DNA of 28,427 nt from Chara braunii (GCA_003427395.1 BFEA01000067.1:2261536-2289962); one strand, 5' to 3'; positions 1-9,109 are shown, counted from the first letter of the stretch. Notes: a model not told the origin generated them from the sequence alone. Program-made: numbers and translations.

Positions 1-44
<44 letters not shown>
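1..44. repeat. (GA)n microsatellite
   Basis: An uninterrupted AG dinucleotide run fills the left edge of the window and probably continues beyond it. Confidence 0.97.
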
Positions 45-47
<3 letters not shown>

Positions 48-103
48 TGGCGAACCGTCCGGGGCCCATACAGATTCATTTTCTTTCGTTATTTTTCTAT
101 TTT

Positions 104-282
104 TTATTGTTTTTTTTTTTTTCCTTTTCCTCACAGCAGGCATTTCAAAGTGTCATCCCGCAGAAGGTGGCGCCCGGCCTTGTAGCAACGACCGGGCCTT
201 CCCGTGGCCGACCCCCTAAGGCCACGGCACGTTAACGGGGAAGGCCCACGGCCCATGTATGGGCCAAGTACTGGTGGTTTAA
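104..282 (-). mobile_element. A-tailed short element with TTAAACC head, copy 1
   Basis: Read on the minus strand, the element starts with TTAAACCACCAGTAC (282-268), has a GC-rich, highly self-complementary body, and ends in an A-rich tail (about 131-104). The body holds nested inverted repeats: GGGCCTTCCC with its complement (194-209 against 237-247), CCGTGGCC/GGCCACGG, and GGCCCAT/ATGGGCC just inside the head. A 5' terminus shared with five other loci and an A-rich 3' end suggest a SINE-like retroelement. No RNA polymerase III boxes were recognised and no target-site duplication is clear. It abuts the broken 3' edge of the LINE ORF2. Confidence 0.55.
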
Positions 283-655
283 CTTGGACCTGACCGTGTG
301 CATCATTATACAGTACCCTAATCCATTTACGAAAGTTAGTACCCACCCCCATCTTCTCCATACATTGTTGTAGAAAGTTCCAATTAACTTGATCATATGC
401 TTTTTCGAAGTCAAAGAAGAGGATTGCTGCGTTTATCCTCTTATTCGTAATGTACCTAACCGATTTTGATAAAGTCATAACATTATCCAAAATAAATCTT
501 CCCGGAATGAAACTTGTTTGATCTATGTGAAAACAACCTTCTGTAACTTCGGTTAGCTAGTGCTTTAGCTACAATGTTGTGCGTAAGAGTCAACAGTGTA
601 ATTGGTCTGTATTTTTTAATATCCCTAGGGTCTCCCTTCTTATATTGTAGTCCCC
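283..655 (-). pseudogene. LINE ORF2 reverse transcriptase fragment
   Basis: Minus-strand frames encode the N-terminal RT blocks: KKGDPRDIKKYRPITLL (about 648-595), a block like SFIPGRFILDNV, then AILFFDFEKAYDQVNW, which is RT motif A with its catalytic aspartate. The last recognisable residues are around VLYNDAHGQVQV, after which the sequence changes to the TTAAACC-headed element at 282. At least one frame change lies near 500-560, where the anchor and LDNV blocks are in different frames. Motif C (YADD) and the thumb are missing, so this cannot be active. Confidence 0.85.
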
Positions 656-1263
656 TAACCCTGACCTTCCACCTAGTAGTATGTCTCTATTAGGGTCCAA
701 GGTAGCACTCCAATCCCCACAGCCAATATGAGATGTCTAGACGGGTCTATGTGATTTTGTACCTTATCTATCATCTCTGACCGCTGATGTCTTCCGTTTG
801 GACAATAGACTGTAATGAGCATAAACTGTTCATTCTGATAGGTAAAATTTAGCTTTATCCACCGACCTTCGTCTTCATCTACAATGACTTCTTGTACTAT
901 TATTCTATCTGCAGCCTGCGACCTTTTACTCAATTAAATTACTACGCCTGCTGAATGTGACCTGCCAGCTACCGCCCAAAAACTTGCCTTAACCCACCTT
1001 AGTTGTCTTACTATACGCTGCTGAATGTTCTGGTGTTCTAATGAATCCGCAAGGCGAGTTTCCTGCAAGCATAAGAATTTTGTCGGTGTCATCCCAAACC
1101 AATTTGAGTACCTCACTACATTGTCCCACTTATCTTTGTTCTCCAAAATTTGTACCATCCCATTGATGTTCCACGACATGACCCTAAGGTCCGGCTCCTT
1201 ACGTTTTGGAGTATCCTCTGTCCTTCTCCGTTTGTACAGTCCCTCTCTCATTCCCACCTCCAT
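656..1263 (-). pseudogene. LINE ORF2 apurinic-type endonuclease domain, broken
   Basis: The start at 1263 opens with a basic leader, then DLRVMSWNINGM (the Asn-containing first EN motif) and FLCLQETRLAD (the catalytic Glu motif). An in-frame TAA at 936-934 interrupts the domain, which then continues through FMLITVYCPNG. Near 722 the frame shifts, and the next frame reads GDWSATLDPNRDIL, the family's GD-x-N-like block. Right after this the sequence jumps to the RT KKGDP block, so the rest of the EN (including the SDH motif) and the EN-RT linker are deleted. In a live L1 this domain nicks target DNA to prime reverse transcription. Confidence 0.85.
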
Positions 1264-1307
1264 AAGCTGTGATGTATTTTTTGACCCTTTAGGAACATCC
1301 CACTCAA

Positions 1308-2035
1308 GAACCTACCTGGGTCCACTCTACTGTTGTAGGCAGGATCTCGATCTTTCCATCAATATAGTCCGGCTGCCATGCAAACACGTCACTTTTGGTG
1401 ACTATGGCGGCTCCCCTTGCCACCCATTCTGCCGCCTCTGAACCCCCCAGCAGTCCATACTGGATTGTCTCAACCACTTGCTATGGCATCCAAATCAATC
1501 CCTTAGTCAGCACTGCCTTTTCCTGCAGCTTGATCATGACTGGCCTGTAAGCCATCATGTGCACTGTACCCGCCGCGTCTTCCCATTCTTCCCTATTATG
1601 CTTGAGATCCCCTATAACGTGTGCCTGCGAGGGCAGATCTTTTGTGATACGTTCCTTCAATATCTCCAACTCACAATGACTGTCCTTCGTTGTAATTAGG
1701 TGCAGAGATCTTTGGATGGCCACCTCCCAATCGGCATTGCCGCTGTTCCATCTGTAGGGTAGAATTATTCTCTTACCTGGGTCCTGTCTTGCATACAATT
1801 TGGCCGCTGCATTGATGTCTGCGTGTGGTGTGTAGGCTATTTTTTGTAAATTTATAGTGTCTTCTTCCAAATCCCTGTTCTAATCCCTGAGAACTCCAAC
1901 TTGTGCCTCCAAGATCGCTGCCTGCCTCTTTTCCTCTTCCATCTGTTCATCCACACCTAACCCCTGAGCAGAATCTGACCAAACCTGATCATTGTTTCCC
2001 ACTCGCTCCGCTTCTTGCTGTTGGGCCCTTCGTTT
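1308..2035 (-). pseudogene. LINE ORF1 C-terminal region (or inter-ORF segment)
   Basis: Two open stretches (1870-1481 and about 1475-1308) share one frame, separated only by a TAG near 1480. They encode a mixed hydrophilic segment (LYARQDPGKRIILPYRW; AAIVTKSDVFAWQPDYIDGK) that ends about 45 bases before the ORF2 start at 1263. Position and frame continuity suggest the distal part of ORF1. I do not recognise a named domain. The stretch from 1871 to 2035 is interrupted and carries no clear signal. Confidence 0.5.
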
Positions 2036-3058
2036 CTATTCAGATCTCTTCAGACCTTGTGGTTGGTAGGATTTCGGCCAGATGAACTGCTTGGCGTACC
2101 CCGCATTGTGCACCGCGATATCATTCTTGTCCAGCCTCGCCTTCCATCCATATTGCGTACCATAAAACTCATTAACCTCCTGCTCATTCTCTAGTCTTTC
2201 GAATCTGTTCGCTGTTGTGATGTCGTCCCCCGCTGCTGTGGCTTGTTTCAAATTGCGCAGATGCTTGTGGTGTGCCAGTCGAATCTCGCATTCAATGTGT
2301 CTCTCCCACTTCAGCTTGTGAACGTGCTTGATCCACTGTGCTAGTGTCTCCGGTTCCTCCTCTCCTTTTTCCTCCTCCCATTCCTCCTCCCCCTTGTCAC
2401 TGTCCCCTTCCAAATTTGTATCTGAATCTTGTGACATTTTCCCTGTTCTTTCGTCCTCCTCCCCCCTCGAAGCCTCTGCTGTGTTCTCCACATCCCCAGA
2501 AGATGACCTGTTTGTAGAGCTGGTTCGGCTAACTGAAGGGCCATGTTCTGTTTGCTGGTCCGTTGAGGCTGATGCTGACGTATCGTCTGAAGAGGCTGTA
2601 ATTTCTATTTCTTCCCCTTGAGATCCTTGTTCCCTCTGGCCTTCTTCTTCTATATCTGCCTTGTGCTCTTGTTCCCCCTGTGTGGAAGCTTCATCTGTTC
2701 CTTTCCCTGAATGTGATCGCTTAGGCCCTTGGTATGAGCTATCCCCTTTCACTGATTCCCTGTCACTGATTTTCCTCTTAAGAGAGGCTGATGATTCTCC
2801 CCCTTTCCCCTCGCTTTCAATGACCCTGTCTCCCTCCTCCTCTCCCATCTCTTCCTCCCTCGTTCCCTTACTTCTTGAATTGGTCTTACTTCCCTGAACA
2901 AAATCGTCCCCCTTCTCCTCCGACCCTCCATCTGCTTCAGACTTATGTGCCTCCTCTCTTGCTTCTGTTTTCCAAGAAAGCCAGCTCCGCTGCCTGGCCC
3001 ACCTTGTGCAGCTCAGCCATGGCCTGTAGTCCCTGCTTGTCGTCCAGCAATGGGGCAT
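2036..3058 (-). pseudogene. LINE ORF1 acidic Ser/Glu-rich middle region
   Basis: A 340-codon open frame, mostly low complexity with long runs rich in Glu, Ser, Gly, Lys and Asp (for example EEEWEEEKGEEEPE). The last hundred residues are better ordered (LAQWIKHVHKLKWERHIECEIRLAHHK, then FYGTQYGWKARLDKND). It lies downstream of the CCHC knuckle on the minus strand and is best read as a continuation of ORF1 after a frameshift near 3060-3125. Acidic low-complexity tails after the knuckle are plausible for plant-type L1 ORF1. No enzymatic motif is visible. Confidence 0.6.
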
Positions 3059-3125
3059 CGTCTATCATGGTCTTAGTGATATAGCCCACTTTCCTGTCCA
3101 CCATCCGCTTTGCACCCGTTTGCCG

Positions 3126-3839
3126 TCATCTACTATCATATAAAGGGTAGATGTCCGGTTTCACCGTTCGTGCGCTGCGAAGAACCCACATCCATCGTGG
3201 AATGTCCAGGTTGTCATCGAATATCCATCCCCTGTATTGTACTGAATTGATGAACCAAACCCTTGGTTTGTTGTCTGATTCGACTAGCATTGATTGCTTT
3301 AGTTGTGGCCGACTACCCCCTGACCCCGACCCAGACTGCGGGCAATGCATCCCCAAGTGTCCCCTACCCCTGCACTTAAAGCAAAATGGATTAGTTTTTG
3401 AGGAAATAAAAACAGTAATTCTTTCTGTCCGCCTGCAAAAAATCCAGAACTCTGGAAACTTTGGTGGAGCTCCCGACTTAACCTCTAAACATACCGCCCT
3501 TGAATCATGGTTCGGAGCAAGAAAGTCCGGATTAGCAGGGAGCCACTCTATGATTGGGTTATTTGGGAATTCCTCCATCAGACGTTGTTGAACAAAGCTA
3601 TGCAGACCCTCCGACAGGTTGTCAAATTGTACCCAAAAATGATATCTAAGCATGGACTGCCTGTGTCTCGATGCTTCCGCCGGTGGTGGCTGAGGAGGCT
3701 TCCATGCTTGAATGGTTACCACTGACCCATGACATTTGAGAGAACCCAGGGATAGTAAAAACTGTCCGTACGCTGGATCCACACAAACTATCATTACCGT
3801 AAATCTTCCCCTTTTGTGATATGACACCTCTGGTTCCAT
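3126..3839 (-). pseudogene. LINE ORF1 gag-like domain with CCHC zinc knuckle
   Basis: A 237-codon frame. Residues 1-145 look like the gag-like (DUF4283-type) domain of plant L1 ORF1, with spaced aromatic residues (IQAWKPPQP; FWVQFDNL; IIEWLPANPDF). Residues 153-166 are a CX2CX4HX4C knuckle (CFKCRGRGHLGMHC) expected to bind nucleic acid. It is followed by a Gly/Ser linker and a conserved-looking tail ending in DIYPLYDSR. The apparent start is not the true start: the protein continues from upstream frames (3875-4300 and about 3840-3910), so two frameshifts separate it from its N-terminus. Confidence 0.8.
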
Positions 3840-4300
3840 GCCTGGGATATGCTAAAGTCTTCTTAGCCTCTCCATCACCCACTTTTTTTATTGAGAGAGA
3901 GTTCCCTGTCTTTGCCTGAAAAATTAAATAATACCGCATGACTTGCATAAACATCGTGAAGCGACTTCAGGTCCTGTTCCGGGTACTCCCATATGTCAAC
4001 TTCCTCCTCCTTTCCATCTTGTCCCTTGACCACCTCTTTTGTGACTTTGACCGGCGCCATGATTTTTGTTTTTTCCATCAAGAAATCAAGAGTTTTTTGT
4101 CCCAGCGCTCTGGATTGGCTAACCCTGACACCAAAGCTTGACATGCTTTGTGATGCTGATTGTCCCTGCTTCTTCAGTTGTTCACTCTCCCTCCTGTCCT
4201 TTTCAGTCCTTGCCCTTTGGGCTGCCATTACGTATGTGAACGGCATTTTCGAAATCCCTGTGCTAGCCCCTGAAACGGAGTCTAGGCCCCCACCCTCCAC
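3840..4300 (-). pseudogene. LINE ORF1 N-terminal segment
   Basis: A frame starting at 4300 (MEGGGLDSVSG) runs about 140 codons through a Lys/Glu-rich region (AQRARTEKDRRESEQLKKQG) and a segment with KVTKEVVKGQDGKEEEVDIW. It ends at 3875 after a shift. A different frame (about 3910-3840, KKVGDGEAKKTLAYPRHG) carries the protein on to the gag-like domain. This is the likely translation start of LINE ORF1. The region upstream on the minus strand is purine-rich. Confidence 0.6.
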
Positions 4301-4376
4301 TACAATCAGCCTCTTACTCTCTGAACCTTACCTTGTGTGTCAACCCCCACCTCTTCCAGCCCCTTCTCCCTCCTAA

Positions 4377-5200
4377 GCCGCGTCCACCCCTTGTCTTGCC
4401 GCTTTCGCCTCCTTTCTTTTTTCTTCTTCTTCTTCTTCTTCCTTTTTTTTTTTTTTTTTTTTTTCCAATTGAATACTCTTGGTTGATTCGAGTTCTAGTC
4501 TATACTGTTTGCTCCCTTCTCCTTCCCAATCTCTTCTTACGCCCCTTACCCTTCCCTTCTTTTCTACACCTTTCACCCTTACGCTTCCCCTTCCTCTTTA
4601 TGGCTCGTGACTTTCTCTTCCTATGCTCCGTCCCGTCTTCGTCTCTCTCCCATTCACTTCCCTCTCCTTCTTATGGCCCGTTACTTCCCGTTCCTATACC
4701 ACGTCACTACCTCTTCCTTCTCCGCTTCGCTTCCCTTTCCTTCTTATTGCCTGTTACTTCCCGTTGCCGTAACACGTCAGTCCCTCGTTTCTCTCCCTCC
4801 CACTTTTCTTTCCCTATGGCCCTGCACTTCCCTTTCCTTTGCCACGTCCTCCTCTCCCTTTGTGACACATCACCCTCTCTCCCACCCTCCCTACCCTATG
4901 TAAAGATAGAAGTCTTTTGCTCTTTGTTAATTTATCCACTCTCCGTCCCTCTCCCTTTCACTTCCCTTTCCTTCTCAAGGTTTATTAATTCCCGTTCCTT
5001 TGCCACGTCACTCCCTCGTCTCTCTCCCTCTCACTTTTCTTTCCCTATGGCCCGTCACTTTCCTTTCCCTTGCAACGTCTTCCCCTCCCTTTGTGACACT
5101 TCACCCTATCTCCCACCCTCTCCCCTTTGGCCAGTATCAGACTCTCCTCCCCATGTAAAGATAGAAGCCTTTTGCACTTTGTTAATACAGAGCATATGTA
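4377..5200. repeat. Pyrimidine-rich degenerate tandem repeats
   Basis: The plus strand is dominated by C and T, with diverged direct repeats. The clearest pair, about 4790-4935 and 5030-5190, shares TATGGCCC, CACGTC/AACGTC, CCCTTTGTGACAC, CCATGTAAAGATAGAAG-like and TTTTGC-CTTTGTTAAT blocks about 240 bases apart. It starts with (TTC)n and a T run (4420-4465). A 388-codon plus frame (4333-5499) crosses it but is just Pro/Leu/Ser/Phe low complexity. Confidence 0.75.
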
Positions 5201-6180
5201 ATCCGTTGTTGTCAATTGCAATGCAGCGGCCGATGTTAAAGCTCCCCCCCCTTCGATATAAAGAACCGTTGACTTACCTCCTTCGTGAATCTCTACTTAG
5301 AGAAATGCCTCACCCGAAAAGATGTTCCAACCTTCTTTTTGAATGTTATCATAGCGCAATGCCGCCGGCATCACTTTCCTATCCTTTGACACGTCATCTT
5401 CTCCCTTTGTTACTTGTCACCCTCTCTTCCCCCCTCTTACTGTGTTGTGTGTCGACATGCGGGACCCGCGAGTCCCGCACTGTAAAGCCCCTCCCGTAGC
5501 CCCACCCCTCCACACCTGTACTATCTCCTTCGTTGCGCCCGTCAACGCTTTCACTTAAGTCGTGGTTGACGTCAGCGGTCGTCGCGCACCGTGCCCAACG
5601 GCGCGTTCCACTTTTGCGACGTTCCCGGTCTCCGGAGTAGCGCCAGTACAGCGCTTCCGTCGTGCACTAACCCGTCGGCGCAATCGGTCCTCTCTTAAGA
5701 TGAGGGTCAGCATTCACCCTTTCCATAAGAAACAAGAAGAAAGGGAAAAATGGGTAAAGCACTCCGGGAACCCTTCCATTTTTTGATGATTTGGAATTCG
5801 GGATCGACACCCCCGCCTAGCAGAAGGGAGATCATGAAGAGATAATACAATGGACTCAAAATATAGACGAAGACGACACGAGTTTTAAATTTTAATATCA
5901 TGGCGGTATCATCTCCATCCCCACAGCGCCTCAACGACACACTGTCGAGGCTCTCAATCCTCCTACTCACATGCCATTCGAATTGAGGTTAAAAAGTTAT
6001 AATAAAAACTGTACTACACTAGTCCACTATATATTACTTCTACTTGCTTTTCGACCCACTCGGCCGTTGGGCAATACCCACAGAAGGGAGATCATGTTCA
6101 GGAGCAGAGTGCTTCCGGGATGCTACAAGGAATGGCAGGTTTTATTTTCATTTCTTTACTTCTTTATTTGAAACTATTGC
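5201..6180. other. Intergenic stretch, one strong inverted repeat
   Basis: No gene is visible. At 5458-5479 there is a perfect 8-base stem (TGCGGGAC / GTCCCGCA) with a 6-base loop. The region 5560-5700 is GC-rich with many CG dinucleotides and includes TTGACGTCAG. The motif CAGAAGGGAGATCATG occurs at both 5820-5836 and 6081-6096, a short direct repeat suggesting a diverged duplication. Confidence 0.5.
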
Positions 6181-6189
6181 TTTATTTCT

Positions 6190-6352
6190 TTATTTTTTTT
6201 AATTTTTTGAAAGGATGACAGCCTTGAGATACCATCACGAATTTGACACGCCCCAGGTAATTCAGGAATTTCTTTCATTTGGTTCAATTTGAATTCGAAC
6301 TCAGGTCTTCATTTTAACAGCTTGTGGGTGTACGAACTGAGCTAGGCCCCGT
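6190..6352 (-). mobile_element. tRNA-derived SINE (minus strand)
   Basis: On the minus strand the head reads GGGGCCTAGCTCAGTTCGTAC (A-box-like, 6344-6330 complement) followed at tRNA-like spacing by GAGTTCGAATTC (B-box-like, 6302-6291 complement). A short body (CCTGGGGCGTGTC; TCTCAAGGCTGTCATCC) leads to an A-rich tail at about 6210-6190. A related 3' part lies at 7788-7850. The A and B boxes imply an internal Pol III promoter in the source element. Confidence 0.7.
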
Positions 6353-6527
6353 CAGTATTTGACTTTTATTATTGCCGAGATGGAGTGCAACTGCGCACCA
6401 AGCTTTTGCCGAAGCGCCAGCGCAACCGCTTTGTGTTGTCTTTTGGCTGGCGCCACCAACCATTTTGGTCTGGTGGTGCCCGGCCTCTGTCGGCCTCTGA
6501 AGAATGCGGTATAGGTTTTATATATAT

Positions 6528-6566
6528 CCTGATGAGTCGGTGAAACTCCGACGAAACAGTTTGTCA
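6528..6566 (+). ncRNA. Hammerhead-ribozyme-like motif (minimal stem III)
   Basis: The conserved core is present in order. CTGATGAG is at 6529-6536. Stem II is five pairs (6536-6540 with 6548-6552) with a 7-base loop. CGAAAC follows at 6552-6557, then a three-pair stem III (6556-6558 with 6562-6564) with a 3-base loop, and the cleavage triplet GTC at 6563-6565. This short-stem-III form is known from Penelope-like elements and similar retroelements. Stem I is poor: the flanks (TATATATC upstream, ACAGCC downstream) do not pair, so this copy may be a fossil. No Penelope RT is seen nearby. Confidence 0.55.
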
Positions 6567-6631
6567 CAGCCCCTCGTTTGTTGTCCTCTTCTCCCTCTCT
6601 GCCTACGGTTTACCGGGCAGTTCTATTTGAC

Positions 6632-6685
6632 GATATATATATAATATATGTATTATGTATATATATATATATATTCTATTTGTGA

Positions 6686-6721
<36 letters not shown>
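6632..6721. repeat. (TA)n microsatellite, interrupted
   Basis: Two TA runs are separated by TTCTATTTGTGACGA. The unit GACGATATATAT is found at the start of both runs. Confidence 0.95.
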
Positions 6722-6723
<2 letters not shown>

Positions 6724-6804
6724 TGGCTGTTCCCTTCCTCTTTTCTTTGCCTCTTTGCCTTTTGGCTGTGTGCAAGTGGGTCGATATGACACACGGGGGT
6801 GGGG

Positions 6805-6805
6805 N
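6805..6805. other. Single ambiguous base (N)
   Basis: One undetermined base sits in a G-rich context. Confidence 0.99.
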
Positions 6806-6898
6806 CAGCCGCCGCTCAACCTACATCCACGTGGGCGGCCTTGTACGCAAGAGGTTCTGAACAGGGGGAGTTGTAAGGAAGAAGATTAAAAACGAATT

Positions 6899-6942
6899 CA
6901 GTTTTTCTTGTTTTTCTTGTTTTTCTTGTTTTCTTTCTGTTT
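6899..6942. repeat. (TTTTTCTTG)n short tandem repeat
   Basis: About four copies of a TTTTTCTTG-like unit. Confidence 0.85.
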
Positions 6943-6967
6943 TTCGCTTTGGCGCTCTGATATCTTT

Positions 6968-7235
6968 TTTTTTTGGGGGGGGGGGGCGATCACAACTGTC
7001 TATATTCTTCTCTCAACTTCTGTTTGTTTACCTTCCACCACCTACTCCTAAGACTATCTAGAGGGGACTCCTGCAAGCATAGTTTTCCTCTCTCTGTGAA
7101 GGGGAGATTTCATGTTGCCCCTTGCCCCTAATGGTTAGGGTATAGGGTTGGGGCCGACAGTGGGGGTCTGGCTAACACAAAGACCGAGACCTGCCAGTAG
7201 CTGTGCCTCCCTTTCTCATCGTCCCCCACCCTTCA
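6968..7235 (-). mobile_element. A-tailed dispersed repeat, family B copy 1
   Basis: This copy matches 15073-15345 over most of its length. On the plus strand the shared blocks are a T/G run at the left end, CTCAA-TT, CCACCTACTCCTAAG-like, GGGGACTCCTGCAAGCATAG, ATGTTG-CCTTGC, GGGGCCGACAGTGGGGG, GCTAACACAAAGACCGAG and GCCAGTAGCTGTGC. The homopolymer at the left implies a minus-strand element with a poly(A)-like 3' end (followed here by a C run when read on the minus strand). No clear tRNA boxes and no protein are seen. Confidence 0.65.
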
Positions 7236-7386
7236 TTGAGTAGCAGCAGAGGCTATGGCCAACACTCTCCCACACACCACACACAACCCACTCGCACTCA
7301 CACTCACACCCGTGTTGGTCATAGACCCTGCTGATACCGATCAGGGGTATCCAGAGTACTATCACAGTCCGTTGGCACATGTGACA

Positions 7387-7411
7387 GTATATATATATAT
7401 ATATATATATA
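7387..7411. repeat. (TA)n microsatellite
   Basis: A short uninterrupted TA run. Confidence 0.95.
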
Positions 7412-7540
7412 ACCTCCACGTTTTTAGGCCGTTAACGTGGTGGCCGAATCGGTGCGCCGTGCGGGTCCACATGCACTTGCATCAGAGCCTCCCCAGAGGG
7501 GTCCTACGACCCCCTGGGCCCTGGGGTACTGGTGGTTTAA
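7412..7540 (-). mobile_element. TTAAACC-head short element, copy 2
   Basis: The minus-strand 5' terminus TTAAACCACCAGTAC (7540-7526) is identical to copies 1, 5 and 6. The body is GC-rich with GGGCCC-type inverted repeats (CCAGGGCCCAGGGGGTCG; CAGAGGGG/CCCCTCTG). The 3' end is unclear and runs towards the TA microsatellite rather than a clean poly(A). Confidence 0.45.
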
Positions 7541-7628
7541 CAGTATTGCTGGGACTGGCCTTCATTGCTGCAGCCCATCATTGCTGCTGATTGGCTTCTC
7601 CTGGAATGACATGTTCATGTTACTCTGG

Positions 7629-7658
<30 letters not shown>
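7629..7658. repeat. Poly(A) run
   Basis: About 30 A in a row, either the tail of an unrecognised plus-strand retroelement or simple sequence. Confidence 0.9.
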
Positions 7659-7660
<2 letters not shown>

Positions 7661-7787
7661 TGTCAATGTGATTGTGCATAAAAGTATTAAATACATGATG
7701 GTAGAGGCCTGGGGGGCAGGTGAACATGGATTGGTTGACCCAAGGAATGTTTCATTACAAATGTGATTTGAAAACTGACTTCTTTAT

Positions 7788-7850
7788 TAAAAAAAAAAGG
7801 GCGGCAGTCTTGAGATATATCCGCAGGTGACCGGCCCTGGGTAATTCGAG
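7788..7850 (-). mobile_element. SINE 3'-end fragment related to 6190-6352
   Basis: After an A run, the plus strand reads GGCAGTCTTGAGATATATCC and CCCTGGGTAATTCGAGATT. These align with GACAGCCTTGAGATACCATC and CCCCAGGTAATTCAGGAATT at 6213-6270. No tRNA-like head is found to the right, so it is a fragment. Confidence 0.5.
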
Positions 7851-8089
7851 ATTATTATGGAAGATATTATTGTAGATTATAATATCATTATATGCCATGA
7901 TCATGACTTATTGAGCTTATGTTGTGACACTGTCAGATATGTTGACAGTTTTTTTTTTTAAGCCTCTGGAAATATTGTGAGATTGAGGGTCTCAACCCTG
8001 ATAAGCATTGTAATTATGAATGTGGGCTATAATGATGATTCCGACTGAGAACTCAACCTGAGCGAGCTCTTTTTATTGGGGTGTGTCCT
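7851..8089. other. AT-rich intergenic sequence
   Basis: I see only AT-rich unique-looking DNA with a T9 run near 7950 and no gene. Confidence 0.5.
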
Positions 8090-8295
8090 GACAGTCTGGC
8101 GTCAGGACCTGAGCAACCGCTTCCACTTGGCCTGATGATGCTACCACATTGCAACGGGTTACGGGGCGGCACAACTCGCCCCAGCGAATTACCAGTGTTG
8201 ACTGGCCGTGGCCACCAAGCCTTGTCATGCCACTGAAAGTGGCGGCAATGGGAATAGAACCCAGCACCTACGAAATGGTGCAGCTCAGGCATGAA
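8090..8295 (-). mobile_element. Possible SINE with B-box-like block
   Basis: The minus strand carries GTGCTGGGTTCTATTCCCA (8262-8250 complement), close to a Pol III B box, then a GC-rich body and an AATAAAAAG end near 8070-8080. The upstream GCCTGAGCTGCACC is too close to be a normal tRNA A box. It may be a truncated tRNA-derived repeat. Confidence 0.35.
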
Positions 8296-8783
8296 AAATG
8301 GTGTGAAACCTGCAAAAATGACTTTGTTTGTGCCAGTTTGTGGCAGTTTGTGCAAAAATGTCTCCCCTACCCACCCATCTTTTCCCACCTCGGTATGCCC
8401 CGATGAGGATGGAACGCTGGAGGCAGGATCTGCTGAGTTCTGGGTTCACTAGAAGATGTTTTGTTGGTTTTGGGTTTCTAGCGTCTCTAGAAGGTTCATT
8501 GGTCAAGTTGGCTACTTAAGAAAAGGAGAGGCCAGCCATCATCTGGTCACATGTATCCGAGCAAATGAGTCCGGAAACTTGCAGCTGATATGGGTAAGTG
8601 ATATGTATTATGTATGTATGGGGAGCATACTTGTGGCGCATGGGTGTGCTGTGCAATGCGGTGCGGGCTGCGCGATGCGAAAATGCCAGGCGGGGGCTGC
8701 TTGCCCTACTCACGTCTGTGCTCCATGCAGACACTTTTTCAACCTGCGCTGTCCATTTCAACGAGCAGCCATCCAAAAATGTA
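8296..8783. other. Unassigned intergenic sequence
   Basis: No convincing gene or repeat. Short local repeats occur (GTTTGTG-CAGTTTGTGGCAGTTTGTG near 8325-8352). Open frames here are short and overlap on both strands without recognisable domains. Confidence 0.4.
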
Positions 8784-8839
8784 GTTGTTGTTGTTGTTGT
8801 TATTGTTGTTGTTTCTAAGCCCTGCCAACAAGGCAGGGC
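8784..8839. repeat. (GTT)n plus shared hairpin CCTGCC-AACAA-GGCAGG
   Basis: A (GTT)n tract is followed by a perfect 8-base hairpin: GCCCTGCC (8819-8826), loop AACAA, GGCAGGGC (8832-8839). The same hairpin next to a T-rich tract occurs at 20152-20166 and, decayed, at 28179-28196. This looks like the conserved 3' end of a minus-strand short retroelement. Confidence 0.5.
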
Positions 8840-8934
8840 AGTGCATCCTCGAACTGTGCCCATCAAACCAACAAAAGACCAAAAAAAAAAAAAAAAAAAA
8901 AACACCACTAACAGTGTCTAACACTAGGCTACCA

Positions 8935-9021
8935 GCCGGGCCGCCCGGGTCACCCTATTTTCCCGGACGGCCCGGCCGTGCAAGGACCAGGGAAGGTCCT
9001 AGCAAAAAAAAAAAAAAAAAA
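8935..9021 (+). mobile_element. GC-rich hairpin with A tail (SINE-like)
   Basis: Arms of 15 bases (8935-8949 and 8962-8976) pair at 14 positions around a 12-base loop. A 27-base linker (AAGGACCAGGGAAGGTCC, itself an inverted repeat) leads to an A18 run. The TTAAACC head is absent. An A tail behind a GC hairpin matches the style of that family. Confidence 0.4.
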
Positions 9022-9109
9022 CAATCGAAAAAATCCGAAAAAAAACTATGTTCTGCAGAAAAATAAAATGAACAACTTTTGCCTCAGGGTCACATCGAAA
9101 TTCTTTACC

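Larger units (their letters stand above)
283..4300 (-). mobile_element. L1-like non-LTR retrotransposon, truncated and decayed
   Basis: On the minus strand the order is ORF1 (gag-like with a CCHC knuckle), then ORF2 (APE-type endonuclease, then reverse transcriptase). This is the L1-clade order. The copy is dead: ORF1 has frameshifts and stops, the endonuclease has a stop and a frameshift, the endonuclease-RT linker is deleted, and the RT stops shortly after its motif A region with no YADD box, C-terminal domain or poly(A). The 5' untranslated part may extend into the purine-rich (minus-strand) tract beyond 4300, but I cannot place that end. Confidence 0.85.

Noticed and set aside
5458-5479. 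Perfect 8-base hairpin as a terminator
   Set aside because: No T run follows and no gene ends beside it.
4333-5499. 388-codon plus-strand open frame
   Set aside because: It is Pro/Ser/Leu/Phe low complexity caused by a pyrimidine-rich repeat; no domain, and all C/T-rich frames are open there.
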